From Flavobacterium frigidimaris (GTDB taxonomy: Bacteria > Bacteroidota > Bacteroidia > Flavobacteriales > Flavobacteriaceae), in assembly GCA_900129595.1 (NCBI GenBank), contig FQWG01000018.1:1-64000 (forward strand): 64,000 bases of DNA. Reading direction: 5' to 3'. Positions 52,280 to 60,492 of this stretch are shown one piece after another. The notes under the pieces are model-generated. The model searched no databases and was not told the DNA's origin. It worked only from the letters and a program-made list of their open reading frames with translations. Positions within the stretch are counted from its first letter, which is position 1. Every line of letters begins with the position of its first letter. The translations under genes were made by a program, and so were the position numbers.

Positions 52280-52915
52280 TCACATATATTCAATTTGTCT
52301 TTTCGTTTTCAATGTCAATACTTTACCATCTTCCATATCAAATACTGATTTTTCTATCCAATTATTGTTTTTATCGTAGACATATTCATATACAATATGA
52401 CATGAAAGCGATTTATATTTCTTTTCTTCAAAACATATTTTCTCTACTAAATCCCCTTCCTCATTGTATTTAAATTGGTAAATTTCATCAATAAGTTTTA
52501 ATGCATTATCATCCACTATCAACTTTTTATAATTTAAATAATAAGAAAACTGTTTTATGTTTATTGTTGAAGTAGAATCTAACAATACACTTTCATCCTT
52601 AATATTATAGGTATCATTTTTAAAGGTATAGGTTTGAATAGATTTATTTAAATATTTAGAAGTTACTATGGCTCCTTTTTCGTCAAATTTCAAATCACAG
52701 AAATCAATTGTTCCTTTATAATATCCTTTATAAATGTTTGAAGCGTTACCACTAGCCATATAATTCCAGGAAACCCAACTTACGGTTTTCACGTCTCCAC
52801 AAAGATCTAATAGAGCAAATGTGTCTGTTTTAAACTTCTTTGGTACCGGAACTTTATCTTGTCCATGGCTGGAAATAAAAAAAGCAAGTAAAACAAAAGT
52901 CAAAATAATTTTCAT
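52280..52915 (-). CDS. secreted protein of unknown function
   Basis: The 211-residue protein has a Sec signal peptide (MKIILTFVLLAFFISSHGQ). It contains short tyrosine/aspartate units such as YKYNEEGDLVEKICF, like FDEKGAIVTSKYL, that resemble degenerate YD/RHS repeats, and ends ENNWIEKSVFDMEDGK-like (KNNNWIEKSVFDMEDGK). No family is recognised. Its stop lies at the start region of the lipoprotein gene, so the two form one unit. Confidence 0.7.
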   Translation of the reverse strand: MKIILTFVLLAFFISSHGQDKVPVPKKFKTDTFALLDLCGDVKTVSWVSWNYMASGNASNIYKGYYKGTIDFCDLKFDEKGAIVTSKYLNKSIQTYTFKNDTYNIKDESVLLDSTSTINIKQFSYYLNYKKLIVDDNALKLIDEIYQFKYNEEGDLVEKICFEEKKYKSLSCHIVYEYVYDKNNNWIEKSVFDMEDGKVLTLKTKRQIEYM

Positions 52916-52992
52916 ATTATAAATAGGTTATTCGTTATGTTATATTTCGTTACAATCTTTTTTACAATCAATCTCAAAACTAATGTATTGTT

Positions 52993-54375
52993 TTACAGAT
53001 ATTCTTTTAAATCCAGACGTTCAAATTTAACTTTATATTTTCGAACGTACTTATTCCATTCTGGTTTATTTTCTTCATTATTATAAACAGAAGAAGCATA
53101 TTCTACAATTTCTTTACTAAAATGATTTCCAAAAACAGCATCAAGATTTTCTATTCCAGAATCAATTACACGTTTCAGGATCGATAATTTATCTTTTCCA
53201 TTGTCTTTGCAAACTTTATCTAGCCATAAACCTTTACCCAATTTCACATATTCTTCAAGTAAGGTTTCTGTAATAAATTCAGACGGAACATCATTAATAT
53301 TCGGTTCGTGTTTACCGTTTTTAAAAGTCGTTACTATCAATTCTTCCGAATAAAATTCAATTGGAATCAACGAAATCAGAGTTCCGCTTTGGGCAGCTTT
53401 AAAACAAAGTTCTTTTGTTATGAATCTCCTGGGTATTTTCTGGATTGCAAAACCATTTTTAATAACTAAACTTTCGCAAAGTTCCGGCGTAATAAATTCC
53501 GGATCAGCATAATCCAAAGCGTGAAATGTGATATTCAACGCCAACTCGCACAATTCTCTTGTTTTATATTGGGATGGAACTAACTTTAAATCACGATAAT
53601 TCGACAGTACTCGTTTTTGCCAATATTCATACGTTTTTGCAGGCGGATTATTTTGTTTTAAAACTAATTCGCCGTTTTCTAATTCACGTTTAAACTCTTC
53701 AAAAGTTTCTATTAACGGATTATTAAGATGTTTGCGCAATTCATTCGAGATAATATTCTCTTCAAGATCATCATCATATTCGCAAGCACTTTTCGGATCA
53801 AAATCATCCGTTTTATCGTTATAATAAAACAAGTCATTTTTTCGCTCTGCAAAAGTGGTATAATGATCTTCGACTATAAAAACAGGAGCTTCAATAATTC
53901 CCGAACATTTAAAATTACCATGATTATATGAAGTCATCACTACTTCTTTGGCTTTTACATTTCCATTTATTTCAACATACGAACCTCCTAATAATAGACT
54001 TTGGCAATCAACATTTCCGTTAACATAAACATAAGGCCCATAATCGCCTTCAGCATTTATAATTGTACCGTTTACAGAAAAATTTCCGTTTATTAAAATT
54101 CCTTCGAATCTTATTTTTTCAATTTCCTTTAATGGAAGATTTAAGATCTTGCCAAGCCATTTTTTCTCTTTATCTTCATAAAGATCTAAATAAAAATCAC
54201 CTTCAAAAGTCATATCTTCATTTGAAACCAAAAACAAATCCTGATCTTCCCATTCATCAAAATAATCAAATCCTTCGTGATCGATTAGAAATGAATATAG
54301 CGTTTTGATTTCTTTTATTGTTATTAATTTAAAAACTGAATGCTGCATTTTATTTTTTATTAGAAACTGTGCCAT
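52993..54375 (-). CDS. beta-helix plus repeat protein, function unknown
   Basis: The 460-residue cytoplasmic protein has two distinct halves. Residues about 85-160 hold short strand repeats (GILINGNFSVNGTII, YVYVNGNVDCQSLLLGG, YVEINGNVKAKEVVM) like a bactofilin-type beta-helix. Residues about 255-385 hold at least four units of about 20-25 residues of the type VPSQYKTRELCELAL / IPRRFITKELCFKAA / VPSEFITETLLEEYV, resembling DUF4116-type repeats. An internal ATG at 54348 is an alternative start. No partner genes suggest a role. Related repeats in other proteins are thought to mediate protein contacts. Confidence 0.7.
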   Translation of the reverse strand: MAQFLIKNKMQHSVFKLITIKEIKTLYSFLIDHEGFDYFDEWEDQDLFLVSNEDMTFEGDFYLDLYEDKEKKWLGKILNLPLKEIEKIRFEGILINGNFSVNGTIINAEGDYGPYVYVNGNVDCQSLLLGGSYVEINGNVKAKEVVMTSYNHGNFKCSGIIEAPVFIVEDHYTTFAERKNDLFYYNDKTDDFDPKSACEYDDDLEENIISNELRKHLNNPLIETFEEFKRELENGELVLKQNNPPAKTYEYWQKRVLSNYRDLKLVPSQYKTRELCELALNITFHALDYADPEFITPELCESLVIKNGFAIQKIPRRFITKELCFKAAQSGTLISLIPIEFYSEELIVTTFKNGKHEPNINDVPSEFITETLLEEYVKLGKGLWLDKVCKDNGKDKLSILKRVIDSGIENLDAVFGNHFSKEIVEYASSVYNNEENKPEWNKYVRKYKVKFERLDLKEYL

Positions 54376-54442
54376 TTTTTATGCCACAGATTAAAGGATT
54401 TTAAAGATTTCTTAATTAATGAAAAGAAATTATAACTGTGCA

Positions 54443-54895
54443 TTAATTAATTCTCAACTCCATTACAGGCAAATATCGATCTTTAATAGAAGTTTCAATT
54501 TGTCCCACTTTTATAAATCCGAATTTAGCATAAAATATTTCAGCATTTGGTTCAGAATTTAGCACTATTTTTTGAACGTTTTGATCTTTTATTCGAAGCA
54601 GAAAATCATTCATTAGTACTTTCCCGAATCCTTTCCCTATAAATTCAGGCAAAACAAAAAGATTATCCAGTTTTATAGTATTTTCACTTTCGTGGAAGAA
54701 GGAATAATACCCTACAATTTGGTCTTCAGCAACTAAATTATAAACCGGATTAGTTTCGATATATTCCTTAGAAACCGTTAGAAATTGAGCCCAAATTTCG
54801 ATTTGTTCGTTAGAATATCCCCAATATGCTTTTGATTTTTTGGTGATTTGGGTCAGGATTTCGTGGTCGCTTGGGATTGCTTTTTGTATGGTCAT
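54443..54895 (-). CDS. GNAT-family N-acetyltransferase
   Basis: The 150-residue protein has the acetyl-CoA loop in LPEFIGKGFGKVLMNDFL and the closing strand KIVLNSEPNAEIFYAKFGF, typical of GNAT enzymes. It is clearly a different subfamily from the acetyltransferase at 51106. The substrate is unknown. It is preceded by the second XRE regulator gene, divergently oriented. Confidence 0.88.
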   Translation of the reverse strand: MTIQKAIPSDHEILTQITKKSKAYWGYSNEQIEIWAQFLTVSKEYIETNPVYNLVAEDQIVGYYSFFHESENTIKLDNLFVLPEFIGKGFGKVLMNDFLLRIKDQNVQKIVLNSEPNAEIFYAKFGFIKVGQIETSIKDRYLPVMELRIN

Positions 54896-55099
54896 AACCT
54901 TTGGTTGTTTTTTGATACAATAATATTACAAAATCTTGTCATTGGCAGCAATGATAAAAAATGATACAATTATTTTTTTCGAAATCACAAATAGTCAGAA
55001 AAATTGTATTTTTACAATCCTGAAAACAATTTGTAAAATGTATCTCACAAGTACATACTTGTTTTCTACCAAAACCAAAAAACGTAAAAGAATTTTAAA

Positions 55100-55107
55100 T
55101 ATCTTTG
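55100..55107 (+). promoter_or_regulatory. -7 box of the second XRE gene
   Basis: TATCTTTG matches TAnnTTTG and ends 4 bases before the ATG, exactly as before the paralogue at 267. The flanking bases GTAAAAGAATTTTAAATA are also shared. Confidence 0.5.
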
Positions 55108-55111
55108 AATT

Positions 55112-55522
55112 ATGAGCACAGCACTAAAACCAAAACACATAGGCCGAAACATTAGCCGAATCAGAGAGCTTAGAGACATGAAACAGGAAGCTCTTGCATA
55201 TGCAATTGGCGTAAGTCAACAAACTATCTCTAGTATTGAAGGAAGCGAAACTGTTGATGAAGAAAAACTAAAAGCAATTGCCAAAGCTTTGGGAGTTCCT
55301 GCCGAAGTAATAAAGAATTTTTCTGAAGAAGCTGTTTTTAATATTATTGGGAATACTTATCATAATGATTCTTCTTCGATTAAAAATAACAACTGTACTT
55401 TTAATCCTTTAGATAAACTTATTGAAGCTTTTGAAGAGAATAAAAAGCTTTACGAAAGATTGGTTGAAGCTGAAAAAGAGAAAGTGACTTTTTTGGAGAA
55501 GTTATTGAGCGAGAAAAAATAA
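55112..55522 (+). CDS. XRE-family helix-turn-helix regulator, paralogue of the first
   Basis: The 136-residue protein begins MSTALKPKHIGRNISRIREL, nearly the same as the protein at 267, with the HTH at about 12-68 (AIGVSQQTISSIE). The middle (about 72-98) diverges, then CTFNPLDKLIEAFEENKKLY and the coiled-coil tail follow. Two copies on one chromosome, about 55 kb apart, with conserved promoter DNA, indicate duplication. Both could form heterodimers through the shared tail. Targets are unknown. Confidence 0.85.
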   Translation: MSTALKPKHIGRNISRIRELRDMKQEALAYAIGVSQQTISSIEGSETVDEEKLKAIAKALGVPAEVIKNFSEEAVFNIIGNTYHNDSSSIKNNNCTFNPLDKLIEAFEENKKLYERLVEAEKEKVTFLEKLLSEKK

Positions 55523-55855
55523 TTTCTGCGAAAGATATATTTATAGAAAAACCGAAGTTTTAGATGCTTCGGTTTTTTTTATGTTTATAGTTTTTTACAA
55601 ATTGTTACGGGCACGGATTGCAAATCCGCGCTATCGGGATGAAAACATTGTGCAAAAAAGTCAATCTTCGACAAACCTAACAGGTTTTTAAAACCTGTTA
55701 GGTTTACTTGGCGGAACTACTTTGTTTAAAAACTTCGTGCCTTTGTGCCTTCGTGGCAAACCTAAAACAAATAAGAAAACTTTAATAAATCAATCTTATG
55801 TCACTTCTGTAAAAATCACTATTTTTGAAATTCGAAGTTCAAAACTCACATTATT
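55523..55855. other. intergenic region with terminator and hairpins
   Basis: This gap holds the XRE terminator (55547-55580), a small hairpin GCACGGATTTGCAAATCCGCGC-like near 55611-55632 with one unpaired base, an AACCTAACAGGTTTTT / AAAACCTGTTAGGTTT hairpin (about 55674-55706), and CTTCGTGCCTTTGTGCCTTC (about 55734), a simple dispersed repeat also seen near 38636. The promoter of the aminopeptidase gene should lie in the last 60 bases, but no clean -7 box is seen. Confidence 0.5.
55547..55580 (+). terminator. terminator after the second XRE gene
   Basis: AAAACCGAAG / CTTCGGTTTT plus a T run lies about 25 bases after the stop codon. Confidence 0.8.
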
Positions 55856-57148
55856 ATGAAATATCATCAAATAAACAGCGCTCTTTTTGTAAAAAATCGC
55901 AAAAAATTCACGGCAGAAATGAAACCTAACAGTGTTGCCGTTTTTAACTCAAATGACATTTATCCGGTTAGTGCAGACAGTACTTTGCCATTTGCGCAAC
56001 ACAGGGATATTTTTTATTTAAGTGGTGTTGATCAGGAAGAAAGTATTTTGCTTTTGTTTCCGGATGCGCCTTATGAGAGCCAAAAAGAGATTCTTTTTCT
56101 AAAAGAAACCAACGATCATATTGCAGTTTGGGAAGGTGAAAAACTAAGTAAAGAACACGCTTTGCAGGTTTCAGGAATCAGAACCGTTTATTGGTTACAG
56201 GATTTTCATAAAGTGTTGAACGAAATGATGACGTATGCAGATACGATGTACATCAACACCAACGAGCATTACCGCGCAAGTGTTGAAACAGAAACTCGCG
56301 AGGCTCGTTTTGTAAAATGGTGGAAAGAGCGTTATCCTGCACACAATGTAGCGAAAAGCAACCCGATTTTGCAGCGCATTCGTTCTGTAAAAGAAAGCGA
56401 AGAAATCGATTTGATTCAGCAAGCTTGCGATATTACAGAGAAAGGTTTCCGCAGATTGTTGTCGTTTGTAAAACCAAATGTTACAGAATATGAAATCGAA
56501 GCCGAATTGATTCACGAATTCGTTCGTAACCGTTCTAAAGGTTTTGCTTATACGCCAATTATTGCTTCGGGAAATAACGCAAATGTTTTGCATTATATCG
56601 AAAATAACCAACAATGCAAAGCCGGAGATTTAATTTTATTGGATGTTGCGGCTGAATATGCTAATTATTCCAGCGATATGACGAGAACGATTCCGGTTTC
56701 AGGAAAATTCTCAGATCGTCAGAAAGCAGTTTACAATGCTGTTTTGAGAGTAAAAAACGAAGCTACAAAAATGTTGACTCCGGGAACACTTTGGAAACAA
56801 TACCATATTGAAGTAGGTAAAATCATGACCTCAGAATTACTTGGTTTAGGTTTACTGGACAAAGCCGATGTTCAGAACGAAAATCCGGAATGGCCAGCAT
56901 ACAAAAAATATTTCATGCACGGAACGTCTCACCACATGGGACTTGACACGCACGATTACGGATTGCTTCACGAACCTATGAAAGCCAATATGGTTTTTAC
57001 GGTTGAACCAGGAATTTATATTCCGGCAGAAAAATTCGGAATCCGTTTAGAAGACAACGTTGTGGTTCAGGAAAAAGGAGAACCTTTTAACCTGATGCGC
57101 AACATTCCGGTTGAAGCAGATGAAATCGAAAGTTTGATGAATGAATAA
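55856..57148 (+). CDS. Xaa-Pro aminopeptidase (M24B, aminopeptidase P)
   Basis: The 430-residue enzyme removes N-terminal residues next to proline. It has the N-terminal creatinase-like domain (about 1-165) and the pita-bread catalytic domain. The five metal ligands appear as Asp in LLDVAAEY, Asp in SSDMTRTIPV, His in HGTSHHMGLDTHD, Glu in TVEPGIYI and Glu in RLEDNVVV. No signal peptide is present, so it is cytoplasmic. It is monocistronic and followed by a strong terminator. Confidence 0.95.
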   Translation: MKYHQINSALFVKNRKKFTAEMKPNSVAVFNSNDIYPVSADSTLPFAQHRDIFYLSGVDQEESILLLFPDAPYESQKEILFLKETNDHIAVWEGEKLSKEHALQVSGIRTVYWLQDFHKVLNEMMTYADTMYINTNEHYRASVETETREARFVKWWKERYPAHNVAKSNPILQRIRSVKESEEIDLIQQACDITEKGFRRLLSFVKPNVTEYEIEAELIHEFVRNRSKGFAYTPIIASGNNANVLHYIENNQQCKAGDLILLDVAAEYANYSSDMTRTIPVSGKFSDRQKAVYNAVLRVKNEATKMLTPGTLWKQYHIEVGKIMTSELLGLGLLDKADVQNENPEWPAYKKYFMHGTSHHMGLDTHDYGLLHEPMKANMVFTVEPGIYIPAEKFGIRLEDNVVVQEKGEPFNLMRNIPVEADEIESLMNE

Positions 57149-57157
57149 ACCATGATA

Positions 57158-57199
57158 AAAAAACAAAGCCCTTAATATTAAAATTAAGGGCTTTGTTTT
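57158..57199. terminator. bidirectional terminator between aminopeptidase and ferritin genes
   Basis: AAAACAAAGCCCTTAAT / ATTAAGGGCTTTGTTTT sits between two convergent stop codons and has T runs on both strands. Confidence 0.85.
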
Positions 57200-57219
57200 T
57201 TTTTATAATAAATCGATAT

Positions 57220-57738
57220 CTATCCGATTTTTGAAATCTGAACATCCAATTGAAATTTGCCATCAGCTTCGTTTCCGTTAATCAGTTCAAAAAGCTCTAA
57301 AGCTCTTCTTGCATTTTTCTCTTCTTCTCTTTGCTCAGCTACATACCACATCATAAAATCTTCTGTAGCGTAATCATTCTCAGCTCTACATTTTGCAATT
57401 ACTTTATTAATCGCCTGAGTAACTGCAATTTCGTTTTGCAAAGCAATTTCAAATACTTCTCTAAAAGAAGCAAATTCCTGCTGCACTTCCGGAACAGATG
57501 GCGTAACTGCAATCCCTCCCATATCTGTAATATATTTGAAAACTTTTAGAAAATGCTCTCTTTCTTCTTCGGCTTGCTTGTACAAATAAGATGCTGTATT
57601 TGCATAACCATTTCTATCTAACCATGCAGCCATAGCTAAATATTTATTAGAAGCGTCGCTTTCTATTTTTGCCTGTAAGTTCAATATATTTTCTATTCCT
57701 TCAACTAATGAAGTACTTGTTCTTAGTAAATCTTTCAT
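57220..57738 (-). CDS. ferritin
   Basis: The 172-residue protein is a non-haem ferritin of the bacterial FtnA type, which oxidises and stores iron in a 24-subunit shell. Ferroxidase residues are visible in IESDASNKYLAMAAWLD, YKQAEEEREHFLKV, LQNEIAVTQAINKV and MWYVAEQREEEKNAR. Length and the four-helix pattern match the family, and the carboxyl end is the usual short helix. It is monocistronic. Confidence 0.94.
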   Translation of the reverse strand: MKDLLRTSTSLVEGIENILNLQAKIESDASNKYLAMAAWLDRNGYANTASYLYKQAEEEREHFLKVFKYITDMGGIAVTPSVPEVQQEFASFREVFEIALQNEIAVTQAINKVIAKCRAENDYATEDFMMWYVAEQREEEKNARRALELFELINGNEADGKFQLDVQISKIG

Positions 57739-57826
57739 AACCTTTGTTTTTATCCATGTAAAATTACAAAAATTATAGAAGGCAGCTCTAAATGCCTTAA
57801 AATTTGGATTTAATCTAAGTAAGAAT

Positions 57827-58183
57827 CTAAATAAGCTCTACGTTGACAGTATTGCAAAGCAAAGAATGTAAAGTGAGGGTGAATTTTGTTCCGTTTAATA
57901 AATCTCTTAACTGAACTATTTCGCAGATAGTAAGATTTCTGGAGAAATTTCTTTTAGTAGTTTCAATCAACTGTGCATCTGACTGATCAGATAAGTCATA
58001 CAGCATATTGAGAATATCAACGCTATTAACCTTTCTTTGAAAAATCAAAAAATCATGAATTTTATAACTTGACACCGTATCAACAAAATTGATAATTATA
58101 CTATTGGTCAAATCACATTGATAACTGTATCCTTTTTCGGTTTCAAATAATACTTTGGTGGTCAAATCACTAACTAATGCCAT
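57827..58183 (-). CDS. conserved-looking small protein of unknown function
   Basis: The 118-residue soluble protein starts MALVSDLTTKVLFETEKGYS and has no signal or membrane helix. A beta-strand region (about 8-40) is followed by a helical region, including LTICEIVQLRDLLNGT. Composition is normal for a gene here. I recognise no family. It is flanked by the ferritin gene on one side and the inverted-repeat block at 58.3 kb on the other. Confidence 0.6.
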   Translation of the reverse strand: MALVSDLTTKVLFETEKGYSYQCDLTNSIIINFVDTVSSYKIHDFLIFQRKVNSVDILNMLYDLSDQSDAQLIETTKRNFSRNLTICEIVQLRDLLNGTKFTLTLHSLLCNTVNVELI

Positions 58184-58307
58184 TCTGATAAAATATAATA
58201 ACGCAAAAATATAGAATTTAAAGCAATAAAAAATATAATTAAGACTAATTTAAAATAACAAAATCATTTAATGTTCTTAAAAACAGTTCAAGTGACCGAA
58301 TTTTCTT

Positions 58308-58534
58308 AACCATGTAAGTCATATAAGTTCATTTAAATAATAATCTTTATGTTTTTTTTTTTAAACTCACATAAGCTTATATGATTTGAATATTTGTCAT
58401 AAAAGTGAACCGAATAACTTTTTTTTAAACTAAAATGAACTTATATCACTTATATGGTTTAAATATCAGCGTAAAGTTGAACGCGATAGGTACTATTTTT
58501 AACTCAAATGAAGTTATATCACTCATATAGTTTA
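58308..58534. repeat. inverted-repeat element, copy B
   Basis: The left arm (from 58308, AACCATGTAAGTCATATAAG) pairs with 58432-58460 (ending ACTTATATGGTTT), and a third copy of the arm lies at 58501-58534 (TGAAGTTATATCACTCATAT). The arm sequence is the one bordering the element at 7684-7939. The block fills most of the 390-base gap at 58184-58573. A TATCTTTG promoter box for the hydrolase gene follows it. Confidence 0.7.
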
Positions 58535-58542
58535 CGCTTTCT

Positions 58543-58550
58543 TATCTTTG
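58543..58550 (+). promoter_or_regulatory. -7 box of the alpha/beta hydrolase gene
   Basis: TATCTTTG matches TAnnTTTG, 23 bases before the TTG start at 58574 and right after the last arm of the inverted-repeat block. Confidence 0.5.
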
Positions 58551-58573
58551 TACTTTAAATTTAAATCATCATT

Positions 58574-59350
58574 TTGAAAAATATTTTATATAAAAATACC
58601 AGGATTTCTTATACTGATTCAGGCCAGGGAACTGCAATTGTACTACTTCACGGCTTTCTGGAAAACAAAAAAATGTGGAAGGATTATGTTGCTCTTTTCT
58701 CTGAACAATATCGCGTTATTGCGATCGATTTATTGGGTCACGGCGAATCTGATTCTTTGGGATATGTGCATTCTATGGAGGATAATGCGAATGTTGTTCA
58801 GGAAGTTTTAAAACATTTAAACATCGAAAAAGCAACAATTGTTGGTCATTCTATGGGTGGTTATGTTGGCTTGGCTTTCGCCGAATTATTCCCAAAGAAC
58901 ATCAATAAACTGGTTCTGCTCAATTCTACATCAAAAGCAGACAGTCACGAGAAAAAAATAAACCGAAATCGCGCTATAAAAGCAGTAAAACAAAATTATG
59001 TCAACTTCGTAAATCTTGCTATTGGCAACTTATTCAGCGAAAACAACAGGGCCAGACTGACTGAAGAAATTGAAGAAGCAAAGGTTCAGGCGTTAAAAAC
59101 TCCTTTGCAGGGAATTGTGGCTTCGCTGGAAGGAATGAAAGTGCGAAAAGACAGAGCGTCGCTTTTGCAAAAGAATTCATTTCCGGTTCTGTTGATTTTA
59201 GGCAAAAAAGATCCCGTTTTAAATTACGAGGAAAGCATTACCCAAATCGAAAATACTATGGCAAAACTGGTTTCTTTTGAAGACGGACACATGAGCCAGA
59301 TTGAAAACAAAGAGGAATTGAAAGCTGTATTATCTGATTTTTTCGAATAA
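58574..59350 (+). CDS. alpha/beta-hydrolase
   Basis: The 258-residue cytoplasmic enzyme has the oxyanion motif VLLHGFLENKKMW and nucleophile Ser93 in GHSMGGYVGL. The acid is in LGKKDPVLNY and His in FEDGHMSQIE, giving a full triad. The fold is that of MhpC/lysophospholipase-like esterases; the substrate is unknown. The start is a TTG; no in-frame ATG lies upstream, and the family alignment supports this start (KNILYKNTRISYTDSGQG). Confidence 0.9.
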   Translation: MKNILYKNTRISYTDSGQGTAIVLLHGFLENKKMWKDYVALFSEQYRVIAIDLLGHGESDSLGYVHSMEDNANVVQEVLKHLNIEKATIVGHSMGGYVGLAFAELFPKNINKLVLLNSTSKADSHEKKINRNRAIKAVKQNYVNFVNLAIGNLFSENNRARLTEEIEEAKVQALKTPLQGIVASLEGMKVRKDRASLLQKNSFPVLLILGKKDPVLNYEESITQIENTMAKLVSFEDGHMSQIENKEELKAVLSDFFE

Positions 59351-59366
59351 TTCGACCACTCTAAAA

Positions 59367-59402
59367 AATAAAAAAGGCTGTTCTAAATGAACAGTCTTTT
59401 TC
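59367..59402 (+). terminator. terminator after the alpha/beta hydrolase gene
   Basis: AAAGGCTGTTC / GAACAGTCTTT with a T run lies 17 bases after the stop codon, between convergent genes. Confidence 0.75.
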
Positions 59403-59524
59403 TCATTATTGGGGGCGAAAATTATAGTTTTGAAATAATATCAGAACGAAAACATAAATAATCCAGCTTTAGAAGAACGCGCAAAAAAAGGTTTTTTCAA
59501 AAAGATCTTTAGCTAAAAAGATAT

Positions 59525-60199
59525 CTATAAAAAAGCTGAACTGGTCAGATAACCTTTGTCAACAAGTTCAGCTTTATCTTTGATACAATGAGTTTTACCG
59601 TCCTTAATCAGTACTAATTGAGTCGAAATTCTGATTACGTTCAAATAATTGTGATCGGTAACAATAATTCCTTTTCCTGCAGAATTTACTTTTATCAATT
59701 CATTGACCACATCTGCCATTATTGGCGACAAACCATTATAAGGTTCATCAAGCAGCACAAACTTTGAGGGATTAAAAAGGACTATTTTAATTTCAAGATA
59801 CCGCAATTCCCCACCAGACAATTGATGTATTCTTTTGTTCAAAATCGACTGAATAAATTCATCTTCATAGAAAAATGTTATTTTTTGTTTATCGATCGAT
59901 AATAAAATTGCCTTTTTTACAGACAAATGATTTGGGATGAATTGTTCCTGCGACAAATAACTAATTTCTTTCGACAAGCTATTTTCATTATTCTTCGAAA
60001 CAGAATCAATTCGAATGCATTTATTAGGAGCTGATTCAATGCCAAAAATAATCTTCAATAAAGTCGATTTCCCGGAACCATTTCTTCCTAGTAAACCAAT
60101 GATTTCAGATGTTTCACATTTCAGATACACATCAGAAAGGATAATTCTTTCGTTAAACTTTTTTTGAATTCCATCAACTTCTAAAATGTGTTTTTTCAA
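59525..60199 (-). CDS. ABC transporter ATP-binding protein
   Basis: The 224-residue ATPase has Walker A GLLGRNGSGKSTLLKI, the signature LSGGELRYLEIK, Walker B FVLLDEPYNGLSP and the H-loop VTDHNYLNV. The start is taken as the TTG at 60199 (then KKHILEVDGIQKKF), because its TTGA overlaps the stop of the preceding 98-residue membrane protein; a longer ATG frame from 60250 would run through that gene. It appears to belong to a minimal exporter or regulatory ABC unit with that small membrane partner. Confidence 0.88.
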   Translation of the reverse strand: MKKHILEVDGIQKKFNERIILSDVYLKCETSEIIGLLGRNGSGKSTLLKIIFGIESAPNKCIRIDSVSKNNENSLSKEISYLSQEQFIPNHLSVKKAILLSIDKQKITFFYEDEFIQSILNKRIHQLSGGELRYLEIKIVLFNPSKFVLLDEPYNGLSPIMADVVNELIKVNSAGKGIIVTDHNYLNVIRISTQLVLIKDGKTHCIKDKAELVDKGYLTSSAFL

Positions 60200-60492
60200 A
60201 ATATTCTTTTTATTAAAAAAGTTACAAGGCCAATTAAAAGTGTAGCACAAATAGTCAGAAGATAACTAAAAATCAAAAGTCTCGTTTTAGAGATTCCGTT
60301 ATTCGAATAAAACAAATAGTCATTCTTGCGATACAGTTCCTTAAAAGCAACACTCATCAAAAAACCAAAACTCAGAAACACGGTAAAGAAATAATCAAAA
60401 CCGGTCAATAAAACAGCAATAGCACAAACCGACAAGTTGATAACTAAAGTAGTTTTAAAGAATTCAAAGATGTTATTTAACTTTCTGATCAT
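60196..60492 (-). CDS. 98-residue membrane protein coupled to the ABC ATPase
   Basis: This small protein has three hydrophobic helices (about 16-32 LVINLSVCAIAVLLTGF, 34-46 FFTVFLSFGFLMS and 73-95 LLIFSYLLTICATLLIGLVTFL) separated by a basic loop. It is far smaller than a usual ABC permease. Its ATG directly follows the TAA of the nuclease gene and its TGA overlaps the TTG start of the ABC ATPase, so translation is probably coupled. It could be a compact permease half or a membrane anchor; no family is recognised. Confidence 0.7.
   Translation of the reverse strand: MIRKLNNIFEFFKTTLVINLSVCAIAVLLTGFDYFFTVFLSFGFLMSVAFKELYRKNDYLFYSNNGISKTRLLIFSYLLTICATLLIGLVTFLIKRIF

Noticed and set aside
60200..60250. 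ATG start at 60250 for the ABC ATPase
   Set aside because: It reads through the preceding gene and adds a sequence unrelated to ABC proteins; the TTG in the TTGA overlap fits the domain start.
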